From contig CM065886.1 of NCBI GenBank assembly GCA_033439255.1, positions 124,001 to 188,000 of the forward strand: a stretch of 64,000 nucleotides of DNA, given 5' to 3'. The stretch is from Hericium rajendrae (Eukaryota; Basidiomycota; Agaricomycetes; Russulales; Hericiaceae). The translations under genes and the position numbers were made by a program. Below, piece by piece: positions 12,432 to 24,407 of the stretch. The number at the start of each line of letters is the position of its first letter. Position 1 is the first letter of the stretch. The notes below the pieces were generated by a model that had not been told where the DNA came from, searched no databases, and was given only the letters and a program-made list of their open reading frames with translations.

Positions 12432-13326
12432 GTCTCTGCATTGTTTTGCTAGACTACGCGGCTCAGGACCTTTCATTACGAGTTGATCTGTACTACTGTG
12501 GGAGATCGTGTTACAGTTTGAACCGTAATGTGGCTGATCCTAAAGGTGACAGATTAATTCTGTCAGGCCTTACTACAGCTGCAGATTAATTCTGTCTAAC
12601 TGAATATCTACTGGCCGGATGGTTGTTGTATTTGCCGTCCAGCGCCTGCTCGGCGGTCTTGATAGCATCGGACAGTGCGACGGCGGGTGTGGACGACGCA
12701 ATCTTTTCTAGTGCGCGTCGACAGGGTTAGATCAATTCAAAAATCCACATGCGAGTGCGGATATCACCTGTCTTCACGAAGGAAGAACCAAAGGCAACGA
12801 CCTTGCCGTCGCGGTTGAAAGCGACGTTGGCCACAGCATTTGCGAATGGAACGCCAGCCTGGTCAGACGAGAGTGTTCAGTCATATTGCCAGAATACCTT
12901 AGGGCCGATGAAAGCTTACATGCTGCTGCTTGACGTAGGCGTGCTTGGTCACGGCAGCCTCGTAGCCAGACTTGAACGTCACGGCGTTCTGGTCGACACC
13001 GAGCTTCGACTGGACAAAGGACACAGCAGCGCCTTTGAGGTCGAAGTTATCCCGTTTCGCGTGTGCGTGATCAAGGCCATCCACTCCGAAAGTCTGTTCG
13101 GGACGCACACACGTCAGCATCATGGAAAGAAAGTAAGAATATGATGACCGACCTCATAGGTAGACTCCGGGTGGAAAGCCTCGACTTTTAAGCTCGCGTC
13201 TCTGCCGACCAAGCGCGTGCGGTGCGTAGCATACTTGACAGACGGCGCGTACGGAGCAGCTACAGCCGCTGACGAGCAGAGCAGAGCAAGGAAGACGGAG
13301 GTGAAGAGCTTGCTGAACGAAGTCAT

Positions 13327-14908
13327 TGTCTGCGAGTGCTGTATCTGGAGGTAGGGAGCTACAGACTGCCGATGTACTAGACGGGAGAGTTGAACGAGCC
13401 AACGCCTGGTCCATCCTGCTGCGAGGCCTAGTCAATTTATACGCAAGGTGAAGGACTCTGGTCGGTGTTGCATATGCAGATACGACGTTGTGCCGGTGGT
13501 TGCATGCGTCGCCACTGGGACCATCTGGAGGTTCCACATGATATGCGGGGCGATGCGAATCTGTGCACAAAGATCCAGTCCAGATACATACTGCTGAACG
13601 TCGCGTTGAGGCACGGAGCCAAGTCTAGGAAGTGCATGGCTCCGTCGACAAGTCGGAGTGAAGCTCAGTTCCGTTGATGCCAAGCGAAGTCATCATGCGT
13701 CCGGCAGCTTCCATCGGATAGCCAGCAACGGCGGTTCATATGGCACAACGCCAAAGGGGCCTGCGCGGCACACGACCAAAGCTCGATATCGTAGGATGAG
13801 ATGATGCACGCATCGAATGATGCACGCCATAGCCTGAGGCTAAGGCGGATAATCGCATGGAAAATCTGCACTGATAGAGCGTATATCCATGCGGTTCACG
13901 CCCATACATTGCTGACGATGCTCTAGATATTCAGCATTCACAAAACATACCACATTAGTCTAATAAGTACCTCTTGGCGTATCTGAAAGAGGCCGGTATC
14001 TCCGAACGAGTCGTGGCGTCATACTTACACGCGCGTGTGGGCCAAAGATGTCACCGTCAGTGTGTCGTCGTCCATCAAGCTGAATGATGAGTTTGTACCA
14101 CACTGCAAAATGCCAAAAAGTGTTCATCACAGGAAGCAACGTACCCTTTCTACGAAAAGCAGTTTCAAGGAGGAGCCGAAGGGGCGCATAGATAGTGACA
14201 GAGTTCCCAGCTCTACAGCCTGAGCCATATGGGAGCGGCCACGTTACATCTTGGCGGCGATAGCAAGAAAAGCGGAAACCGACATGATCCAGTTGCCCAT
14301 AATGGATCCGATACAATCCCAGTACTAGTTGAGAAGATACTGTCTGCTGAACAGTGAAGATGATATTGCGATATTGACCAAGTGGCTCGCTGGCAAGCGC
14401 TGCGCGGTGAGAGTAAAGTGGAAAGAATCGTGGGAGTCACGGTTTGATCTATCGATTCAGCCATTGGTCGATTCGTCAATTTGACTCCGCCTGACGGTGG
14501 TCGTCGACTACAACGACGACAGGCTCGTCCATCGATCTCGACAATTCGTCTACATTATCGGAAGAGGGACTTTTAGACCACCGTTCTATGGCCAAGCTGT
14601 ACCTTTTCTTTTACCAGTCTCATGATCAGATGTGCTTCTGCCTCCGGTCTAAGTATAACCGTCGAGGACTCGAATAGCACCAAGCTCTTATCTGCGCAGG
14701 GCGACTGCGCTCTGAATACTCCCATTCTGCGTTCCATTCTGCCGGCGTTCTCCAGAATAAGTGGCTGCAGGTCGAGCGCACTCTCCGTAGACCCGCAGCG
14801 GCTTGTTTGTAAGGAGCACTTCATGCAGTTAGCACTCGTCTCTTTTGCTTGCGTCTTTTCTCCTTCCCCACCCATCACCACGGCTTCTCAAAATACGACC
14901 GGAAGACC
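13327..14908. other. Intergenic, no supported gene
   Basis: Upstream DNA of the fungalysin gene and of the P450 at 14.9 kb. Only short open frames without recognisable motifs. Confidence 0.5.
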
Positions 14909-17177
14909 ATGGGAGCTTTTCTTTCCACCTTTTCGAGCTTGTTGCCTGTTATCGTCGCCGGCGTTGTCGGGATTCGTCTATCCCGATACGCGCGGCGCGC
15001 ACGCAGCTTGAATCACCTACCGGGCCCACCTACTCCAAGCTATCTCTGGGGCCACTCAGCCGATATACGCGCAGCGTCTGTAGAGACGCGGTATAACGTA
15101 TTCATGAGGGAGTACGGGAACACCTATCGACTGTTCGGACCTTTGTTGGTAGGTGACAACACCGGTTATAGAGATGGGAGATATTGAGATCGAACCCCAG
15201 GAGCCCATACTTGCACTTGGGGACCCGAAAGGCATTTCGTATATCTTGAATAATGTATCCAAGTACGCGCGTCCCGAAGCCGATAATTATTTCTTGGAAT
15301 TAATGGTCAGTGACTAATTGATTTATTTCGATGCTCTGAAATTCACCTTCAGATCAGTTTGGAGCAAGCGTCCTGACTGCAAATGGTTCGTATCACCTAC
15401 ATGCAATGTATACATTTCTTCATTCAATCGTAGGCGACCAGCATAAAAAGATGAGAAGGCAATTGAACCCCGCATTCACGTGAGTTCATTTCCAGCTAGC
15501 GCAGTGATTATGCTTATATTCGCAATTGCCTCAAGTCTTCAGTCCGTGCAGGATGTTTCACATGTGTTTTATGATCTTACTCATCGAGTACGCTCGCCCA
15601 TCGTTTTCCAATGACTAGTTGCTTATGTGCTTATGTACTCATAGCTTATTGCCGCCTGGGAGGAGGAGGTCGGAGGTAATGACTCCGCCGTTCTCAACGT
15701 CTCTCAGGCCTTGCATACTTTCAGGTAATGTCCTTCTCAGTCTCAGCCCCGTTAAAACTCAACTCAAATGCTTTGTTCAAATCCAGCTTGGATGCGATAT
15801 CAATGACCATGTTCGCTCACGATCTCAGTGCCTCGTCAGGGCCACTACCCGCTCTTCTCAAGAGCGCCGCCAACGGACCCGATATGGAATCATTCAGCGC
15901 GCGTCTGGCTGCGCTCTGCATCGATAAATTTCCACAGATACTTGCGTTGCCGAATCCCACGAAGAAGTGGTCAGATCAGCTGCGCGGCGAGCTTGGCAAG
16001 ATTGCCCGTGCAGTCTGGGACGAAAACCGCGAGAATATAGGCATGGAAGCCAAAGTTATTGGTGCATTGAGTGCGGCACGCCTCCGTTTCTTATCCCATA
16101 AGCTGATGCTGATGCAACGTTACAGAAGACACCAAGGCGGGTGAATCTGTCTCGGAGCGCGACGCTGTGCCGCAGGTGAGCACCTCTCCATTCGTGCTCA
16201 TCGGCGTCCTGACACCAGTAGATCGTCGCACTGCTCTTTGCAGGCTCAGAGACTGTCGCCACTATGATGGGCGTGCGTGCTCTCATGCCTTGACCCTTGA
16301 CGCATCTCACAAGAAATTATCTTGTAGGAATTCTTATATGAGATGGCGATCCAACCTGATATCCAGGACAGGGTACGATCGGAGCTCATTGCCTTCCAGC
16401 GTACTTACGGGCGTGCACCCGACTACCAGGACCTGATGAAGTCGAACAACGATTCGCTGCGTTACTTCGACGCAGTCACTCGCGAGACCTTGCGCTCAAA
16501 AGCTGTGATCATGAATCTGGGTCGTACAGTACGCTCTATCCACGATTCGACCTGCTTATGGAGAATGCTAAACCTGTAACAGGCAGTCGATGACGATGTC
16601 ATACCACTCTCGACGCCCATTCGAGGGACGGGCATTACACAACTCAAGGTCCAAGCCGGCACGCTCATCACCATGCCGATCCGTGACGGCATCCATCGTG
16701 ATCCAGAAATATGGGCAATGATGCCGAGGAGTTCCGTCCGGAGCGGTGGCTTGACGAGGGCGGGCTGCCGGAAAGCGTCAAACATACGTGCGCTGGGGAA
16801 CCTTCTGACGTTTGGGGACGGATGAGCACGCAGAGCATTTCGTTCATCTCAAGGCAGCATGCTGAAGGGCCTATCGCAGACCGAAGATGCGCCTTGGCCC
16901 TGTATTTGGTGCAACATTTCTGCGTTGAAGTTTTCAGCGTATTGATTTACGACTTTCGTATCAGCCATCGCTGCATTCACCGATCATTCAAACTGCAGCA
17001 TTTGCGCTCACGCCATGTCTGCAGATTGTCGCATCCACCGTCATCCGGCACTTCGCCTTCGAGTCTGATGGGTCGATTCTAGATTTCTATCATATGGGCA
17101 ACAATATTGTGAAGCCAAAGATTCGAGACGAAAAAGCCAAGGGTGTCTTACTGCCACTTCGAGTATGCCACATCTGA
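14909..17177 (+). pseudogene. Cytochrome P450, decayed heme-binding exon
   Basis: Start at 14909 gives MGAFLSTFSSLLPVIVAGVV, an anchor, then RSLNHLPGPPTPSYLWGH. Exons continue with EPILALGDPKGISYILNN, DQHKKMRRQLNPAFT (C-helix), LNVSQALHTFSLDAISMTMF, the I-helix LLFAGSETVATMM, ExxR within ETLRSK, and FRPERWLDEGG. The last exon reads IVASTVIRHFAFESDG and ends LLPLRVCHI at 17175-17177. The heme region is damaged: LLTFGDG at about 16801 runs into a stop. If the paralog-expected intron is assumed, its donor reads ATGAGC instead of GTGAGC and the exon after it gives PKMRLG, an arginine where the heme-ligand cysteine belongs, followed soon by another stop. The rest is well preserved, so decay is recent. 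It differs in exon layout from the P450 at 5.5-7.4 kb. Confidence 0.75.
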
Positions 17178-17494
17178 CAGGATAAGACTACGACGTCTCA
17201 AATAAATAGGTTGACGACCATCCTGTGTATGTGTGTACTGTAGGAACGTGTTCGAAAGAGTACAGTATGTTCCTTCTCTCGTTTTTTCGTCCATCCCGAA
17301 CTCGATGATGCGCTGCGATGATAGATTGATGTCTCTTAGAAGCACATACAGACTGCTTTGAGACGATCTATATCGCTTGCGCAGAAAATCAAGTACGTGC
17401 TTGCCGATGTTAATTAGGCGACAATAAATACAGGTTCCGGAGGTTCAGATACGGTCTCACCAGATGAAACACTAAGACTTGCATCTATACTTCG

Positions 17495-18831
17495 TCAGGA
17501 TCCCCCAAAGGACCCGCCATCGTTCTTCTGCACGAGAATCACATCTTGGCCCGGGCAATGCCCTTCTTTCTCTCTCGAGATCTTGACCTGGACAGGCTGC
17601 GGCGTCGAAATCGAGATGATGCTGCCATGGTCCAGCATGCGACGCGTTCGCGCCCACGAGGGCGTGGGATCCGATGAAGGCGGGGGCAGCATCTGGATGG
17701 CATATGCCTCTGCGGGAGGAGCGTTACGATGATTGAGCCGCGCCTGCAGGATCATGAAACAGAAGATGCACGGCTTCGGAGGCATAGCAAACAAGGTCAG
17801 ACACAAGAGGCTGTCAAATGCTGAACCGCCACTCACCACCAAGGGCGGCATTAAGTCCAAGGCGATGGTCATTCCTTCGGATTGTGCGATGTAAAGAGCC
17901 AAACAGACGATGAGGCTGGACATATACAACACCCCGGTCTCCGCGATGACGATGAAGGCCGAGCGGGTGCGGCTATTGCTGACGTGGAACTGTGTAGTCC
18001 TGTGTATTTTCCATGCAACGGCGACTGAGATGCCTATGAGATGCTGTCCTGTCGAGCGGCCACAGCGACCCACCTGTGCAGTACATGTTTGTTGCAACCA
18101 TGATCGCTTCGCATGCTTGGCCCAATTCGCTGCCTGTGGAGTTGTAGAGTGACTCGGCAGATCTCAGGTGAGCATACGAGTTGATTAACAGGCAAGCACA
18201 GACTATAGCATTAGTCAGAAAACGAAGATGCAGATGGTCCTTCCACTCGCCGGCGCCTGCAAGCATCATGACACAGGGGACGATGATGTGTTTGAATTTT
18301 CTGTCGTAGATAACATAAAATCGCCAAATCTGTGGGAGAAGCAAGCCGAAATCAGATCGATTTCGATGATAGTGGGGACAGACCAACGTTAACACCATCC
18401 CCTAGGATGGTCTGTATGATAAACAACATGTTCTTCGCATTGAGCAAAGGATCAAATGCATCTTGGGAGATAAAGTTGTGCTCAGGCGAAAGAATGAAGA
18501 CGCGAAAGGCCCGAATAAATGAGATGACAGTATACTCAACGCAGGGAAGATGGTAGTCGGTTTTAATGACCAGCGTAGGAACTAATTGTGCTCACTGATG
18601 TCGCCACCATCAACATCAGACACAATACCAAGATGAGCTGGCGATGTGGAATCCTGTCTCCCGATTTCATTTTGGAAAGGACCGCTACCGTAGCACAGCC
18701 CAATGTCAATGCCGACCCTACAAATGCGGGCGTGAGATGAATCGAAGCGCAGTAATGGCGAACGCCATACCGTACATGACACTCTGAAGGAAAAGGCCGA
18801 TGAAAGCAGCCTCAGCGAAGGAGACAGCCAT
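17495..18831 (-). CDS. Seven-TM membrane protein, paralog B
   Basis: Most complete member of the three-copy membrane-protein family in this window. Start at 18831 gives MAVSFAEAAFIGLFLQSVMY then GMAFAITALRFIS (helix 1). An exon near 18310 reads IWRFYVIYDRKFKHIIVPCV, the next HLRFLTNAIVCACLLINSYA with AIMVATNMYCT, then FIVIAETGVLYMSSLIVCLA with IALDLMPPLV, and the last exon PCIFCFMILQARLNH plus a soluble tail ending NDGGSFGGS at 17495. The cytoplasmic tail contains a serine/proline-rich segment. Five or more short introns are inferred. The family is common in Agaricomycetes; its function is unknown to me. Confidence 0.7.
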
Positions 18832-19644
18832 CGTTGCCTGTAAGAAATGGTACCAGGCAGGGAGAAGAGCTCAACTCGTTAGAAGCTGCCCCATACGTAC
18901 GTTTAAATAGAAAGGGGTTTGCGATGCCGTCTAAACATCATGACATTCAAAGGCAATCTATCGGACGCAGCTTTCGCGGCATGGGGTTCGGAACATCAAA
19001 TGTCATTCCGCTCCAGGTTCTACGATCACCAGAGGAGTACCGTCTTGTCGAGCAGGAGTCTCCGACATCAGTAAGGCAGACCTGAGATCGTTCGCCCATC
19101 TCTATAAATGCTTGTTAGTTCACATGCAGACAGTGTGATCCTCAAAACGACTGAAACTTTATCATACCCGCACAAGTCGCATCAGATGAATAGCTCAGAG
19201 GCGCAGTCAGGCTGATAATCCAGGATGAGAAATGATACTGTGCCTCGGATGGGATTTCAAGCTCGTTATTGGGCACTTGAGGCGTGGGGAACAGGATTTG
19301 GCTAGGCAAAGCAGGTCGTGGTTTCACAGAGAAACAACGCCATCGATGGAGCGGCATATGAGCGCCCGATGACAGAACACTATTCCCAAAAAGCAATTCA
19401 CCTTCCTTCTTATCTGTGCATGTGCGGATTTCTTCTTGGTCGGCGCAGAAGCCAATGTTCTCGATTACACCTATCGAGGCTTAGTCTACATTGTCGCAAT
19501 TGAAGTTCGACAGGATGAGGGCCGTACCTGTATCAATTATTGTGAACACGACACGAGTGCTGGTCACGAAAACTCACTTCACATGCAATGACTCCAACGT
19601 AAAGCCCTCGCGCCGCCCATCCTGACATATGTCTGTTCTACAAT
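18832..19644. other. Intergenic, no supported gene
   Basis: Upstream flank of paralog B. A minus-strand frame near 19150-19300 (SEAQYHFSSWIISLTAPLSY) is hydrophobic in part but cannot be linked to other exons. Confidence 0.4.
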
Positions 19645-20250
19645 CTACAGCTCAGTTTCGTCAGTTGGCCCAAACGATCCGGCGTCGTCCCCACAAGGAC
19701 AACGTCCATGCCTGGGTGATGCTCCTCTTCCTCTCTCGAGATCTGAATCTGGAAAAAGACACGACGACAAGACTGAAGAGGTGCGGTTCTTCCCCAGCAC
19801 ACGACGCATGCGCACCCACAGGGAACCCATGCCATCCAAAGAAGGCGAGGATAGCGTCCCGATGATATACGTAGCGGTGCCAGGGATAATGCTGTGGTGG
19901 TGTTGTGCCTTCAGGATTATGAAGCAGAAGATATAGAGCTGCGAATCGGGTTGCATTGTCAGGTGCACGAGATTTGTGAAATTCTGACTACCAAGGGAAG
20001 GACCAGATCTATCGCGATGAAGAGAAAAGGGGACCATACGATGTAGAACGCCAGGCAGAGGGCGATGTTCCATGTATACAGCAGCCTCGTCTCGGTGATG
20101 ACGACGGAGGCGGGGGTGCGTGCCTGCCGCCGGCGTAGAAATGTGTGGTCTTGTGTATCTCCTACGACACAGCAACTGCGAAGCCCGACAGACTCTGCTC
20201 TGTGAGTTTAGCACAGAGACCTACCTGTGCAGTAGAGATTCGTTAGATCA
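19645..20250 (-). pseudogene. Seven-TM membrane protein, paralog C (remnant)
   Basis: Minus-strand fragments match the 3' exons of paralog B: TNLYCT near 20235, then ASVVITETRLLYTWNIALCL near 20080-20115 with IDLVLPLVV after it, then IFCFIILKAQHHH near 19930 and the tail motif WVRMRRVL. The tail near 19720-19760 also shares DNA with paralog B's tail (CTCTCTCGAGATCT). The 5' exons with the first helices are not recognisable upstream, so this looks like a partial, decayed duplicate in the same orientation as paralog B, about 2 kb away. Confidence 0.6.
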
Positions 20251-21419
<1,169 letters not shown>

Positions 21420-22439
21420 TCAGCTAGGTGCAGTGAAGCCACACGGACGGCTGCGGAATGCGCCCGGACAATCAGTGCGTTTGCACTTCACACAGGTCCG
21501 TCGCCGTCGCTTTGCTCCGCGATCGTCCCCATCTGCTGCAGAGCTGTCGCTCGTGGCAGGAGCCTTCCGTTTTCTGCTTGATGAGGCTGAACCTCCAGCG
21601 GGTGCACGTTCACCGTATACATGTTGGATCAATGACTGCCGCGTGCTGTGATGGCCGAGCAGCGCAGAGATGTGTCACGATGATGGCCCGGTCGTCTCGC
21701 TGGGCTCGGATGGGGCAATCTGCGAAGCCAGGGATGCTGGCTGGTCTGCCGGAAGGATTGGGAGGGACCTGACTTGTGCCGACAGAGCGGTGCGAATTCG
21801 TTCGTACGCCGCCCTGTTGTCTTCGATAGAATTCTGCTCATTGCAATTGACATGCCATGTCTTGAAGTATGTTTTCAGGTGCTCCGGAAGCTGCTCAGGT
21901 GTGTGCCAGATTGATTAGTCACTTGTATACAGAGATTTGCATGTTAAAAACAAACCTTATAGAAGATCTTTTGTCCATCGCAGTGGCCCGACCACTCCGC
22001 TGCGACAGCTACCCAATTCGGGCTCGCCTTGCCTGCAAAAAGGCCCTTTGTGTCACCAGCTAGCAGGCGAAACAGAGCACGCTCCTCTGCGGTGTGAACA
22101 GGCAGCACCGCATGCCGTGTCTGCTGAGCACTAGCTAACCACCGGTGACGAATCTTTTGATCTCGGCCGAAATCTGGATGGTAGTCGAGCATGCCCAGCG
22201 ACGCTCGTGTAGTTGGCGAAATTGGGAGGATGCCAAAGCTCTCCTCCGTTTCCTTATAGTCCCAGGTGTTCACCCAGTTAGACCGCAACTCTTCTGGGTG
22301 ATCAATGCTATCCTCGGTAAGATCCATGAGTTGCGCGATGCGGTTGCGCTGCCAGATGTCATAGGAGCCTTGATAAGGTGCTCCGGTCCGATTGTATGTC
22401 CCAACCTGCATGTCCCGATGTGAACACGATATGTGAATG

Positions 22440-22573
22440 CTAATCGAGCGCCTCACTTTTTAGTGGCTCCAGCGGGAGGCGCAGAGGGAGGCGTATAGGG
22501 CAAACCGGCGCCCCCCGAAGGGAGCGCCCGAACAACAAGACTCGATTCGGCAGGCGCGCGACAAGGGACCGTA
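22440..22573 (-). repeat. Ngaro split repeat B2
   Basis: 134 bp, apparently identical to B1 at 23160-23293; outer 3' end of the element. Confidence 0.9.
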
Positions 22574-22796
22574 CAAAAGCAGCGAGCTACAAACGGCAGA
22601 GACGGAGATAGCGAGAAAACATCAGAGGCGGGAAGCTGGAATACATCAGAGGCAGGAGAAAACAGCAGAGGCACGAAGCGCAAGCATGGAGGATGTATTA
22701 ACGATGATAGAAAAAGAAAAGTGTCCTCGCTGGTCCGAATACGTAAGAGACAAAATCGAAGAAGCGTTCGAGACGCGATAAGGGCGGGAGTGGTGG

Positions 22797-23159
22797 GTGC
22801 TCAAAAACAGCTGCTCTGGGAGGAGAGCAACGTCAGTAAGCACGCGGTGCAATCCTCAGCGAGAGGAGACTAACCTGGGAGGAGAGAAGAGAGGCTAGGG
22901 GGCTCGATGCCCCGCGCACAACTCTCTTTATCCTCCCGCGCCGTGGCAGCAGGTTCCGAGACAACACTGACCACCCACGGAATGCATCCGCGGTCAGTGC
23001 GTCACTCCCGCCAGAGGTTCGCGTCGTCAGCGAGACTAACTCGCGCGGCGAGCGAACGATGGTCGAGGACCAAAAAACCTAGGCGCGGCCTAAGGACGGC
23101 GAAGCGTCGCAAGAGAGATCACGCTCGATTAGCCTCGTGTAAACATCGTCTAAACACGA
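22797..23159 (-). repeat. Ngaro split repeat A2
   Basis: 363 bp, apparently identical to A1 at 27518-27880, and abutting B1 without a gap. Confidence 0.9.
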
Positions 23160-23293
23160 CTAATCGAGCGCCTCACTTTTTAGTGGCTCCAGCGGGAGGC
23201 GCAGAGGGAGGCGTATAGGGCAAACCGGCGCCCCCCGAAGGGAGCGCCCGAACAACAAGACTCGATTCGGCAGGCGCGCGACAAGGGACCGTA
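23160..23293 (-). repeat. Ngaro split repeat B1
   Basis: 134 bp copy of B2; lies just downstream of the recombinase coding region. Confidence 0.9.
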
Positions 23294-23355
23294 AAAGACG
23301 TAGTGTGGTGAAGGACGATGATGGGTGGCTGGTGGTGAATGGAAAATGAGAGCGG

Positions 23356-24407
23356 TCACGCGCTTGCCGTACGAGCATGCAGTAGAGCTTGCAGGATGAC
23401 CGGGTTCTTGCGGATGTACATTCTGAAAGCTTCAGATGTCCATCTGCCGAGAGCTTGAATGCGGTCATCGGGCCATCCCTGCGTTGCGAAGTAAGTAGCC
23501 CCGCCCGACCGCAAGGAATGCCCGCCAAAAGACTGGGACAAACGGGCATGCAAGCGGGACAGGAACCACGATCGCGAAGGTACGTTGCCATCGAGTTTGA
23601 GCCAAAGCGCGGGGGAGATGGGGAATTGATGATCCCGCGAGGCAAGGTAACGCGTGAAAATCGAGCGCGGATCGACTGGACCTTCGCGTTGCGCGATGAT
23701 GATAGTGCTTCCTTCGAAAAAGCGATCTGCCTTGTGCGCAGGCAGAGAGTAGCGGAACATCGAGTCATCCAGACGGACTGACGAGCGCATGATGACCTTG
23801 CGCCAGTCACGGGCTTGCACACGGTCGGGCCAAGTGAGTTCGCCGAGACGGTGAAGGCCAAAAAACCCGCAAGCGAGGATGGCGAGGAAGAGGAGGTCGT
23901 CATGCGTAGGCTGGGGCGCGGCCTGGAGGAAGCCTTGCAGGTCGTCGATGGCGAGGGGTTCCTTGCGACGTACAGCAGAACCGAGTCGCTTCGTGCAGCC
24001 TGTCAGCGTGCGCGAGACGAGAGCACTGTTCCGGTTGGCGCGGACATCAGGAAACAGGTGCTCGAGCTGGTTGGCGATTCCGGATAGATATTGCCCGACA
24101 GATCGAGGTTGTCAGGAAACAGGTGCTCGAGCTGGTTGGCGATTCCGGATAGATATTGCCCGACAGATCAAGGTTGTATGTGGTGGCACATGAACACGAC
24201 ATAAAAAGATAATGTGTCAGGGGTGGGGTCGATGGCGAAGCTATGAATTTTGCAAAAGGTGAGGTAAGATTGCAAGTGGGAGTTATACGTAACGTGCGAG
24301 GAGGGATCGATCGCGCTGCCGAGCGCGATTGCACGCTCCCGAAGGAGGTGCTCCATCGTCCAGGGCTGCCTCGCGGGTTGCCTGGACGAGGTGAGAATCT
24401 CTAACAT
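23356..24407 (-). CDS. Ngaro tyrosine recombinase region
   Basis: Tyrosine recombinase (phage-integrase fold), which would insert the circular DNA copy. The N-terminal part reads HVTYNSHLQSYLTFCKIHSF, a SAM-like core-binding region. The catalytic part has GGHSLRSGGATYFATQG (HxxR-type box) and LGRWTSEAFRMYIR with the candidate nucleophile tyrosine. Fossil element: coding spans more than one frame. Confidence 0.75.

Larger units (their letters stand above)
11682..12618. mobile_element. Foldback (inverted-repeat) element with tRNA-like arms
   Basis: Two arms of 382 bp (11696-12077 and 12223-12604) are near-perfect reverse complements around a 145-bp spacer; I see only a handful of mismatches. 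The flanks TGGCCGG at 11682-11688 and 12612-12618 look like a 7-bp target duplication, because the fungalysin reading frame resumes across one copy. Between the duplication and the arms lie 7-bp non-inverted pieces (gaggcag, tatctac). Short hairpins of the form ACAGAT...ATCTGT recur in arms and spacer. No transposase is encoded. It could be a foldback/MITE-like element or two SINE copies fused head to head. Confidence 0.75.
9938..13326 (-). pseudogene. M36 fungalysin metallopeptidase, interrupted by a foldback element
   Basis: Secreted zinc endopeptidase of the fungalysin (M36) family. The start at 13326 gives a signal peptide (FTSVFLALLCSSAAVAAP). The propeptide (FTP/PepSY type) follows over several short exons, including AVSFVQSKLGVDQNAVTF and THVVQIQNEETGAWYEAFVD. 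The catalytic part has NAFYVVNSVHDWSYRYGFTE near 11130, the zinc motif HENTHGIT near 10780, the downstream glutamate in GMGEGWSDAMAE near 10690, and a C-terminus ending DDATVPSGC at 9938. Roughly ten introns are implied. A 923-bp inverted-repeat element sits inside a propeptide exon between NNHPA and TLEFFAQPDG. Its minus-strand 3' end offers no nearby AG acceptor, so clean removal by splicing is unlikely and this allele is probably non-functional. Confidence 0.8.

Noticed and set aside
11850-12445. Genuine tRNA genes in the foldback arms
   Set aside because: A- and B-box-like words are present, but I cannot fold acceptor and anticodon stems; called tRNA-like only.
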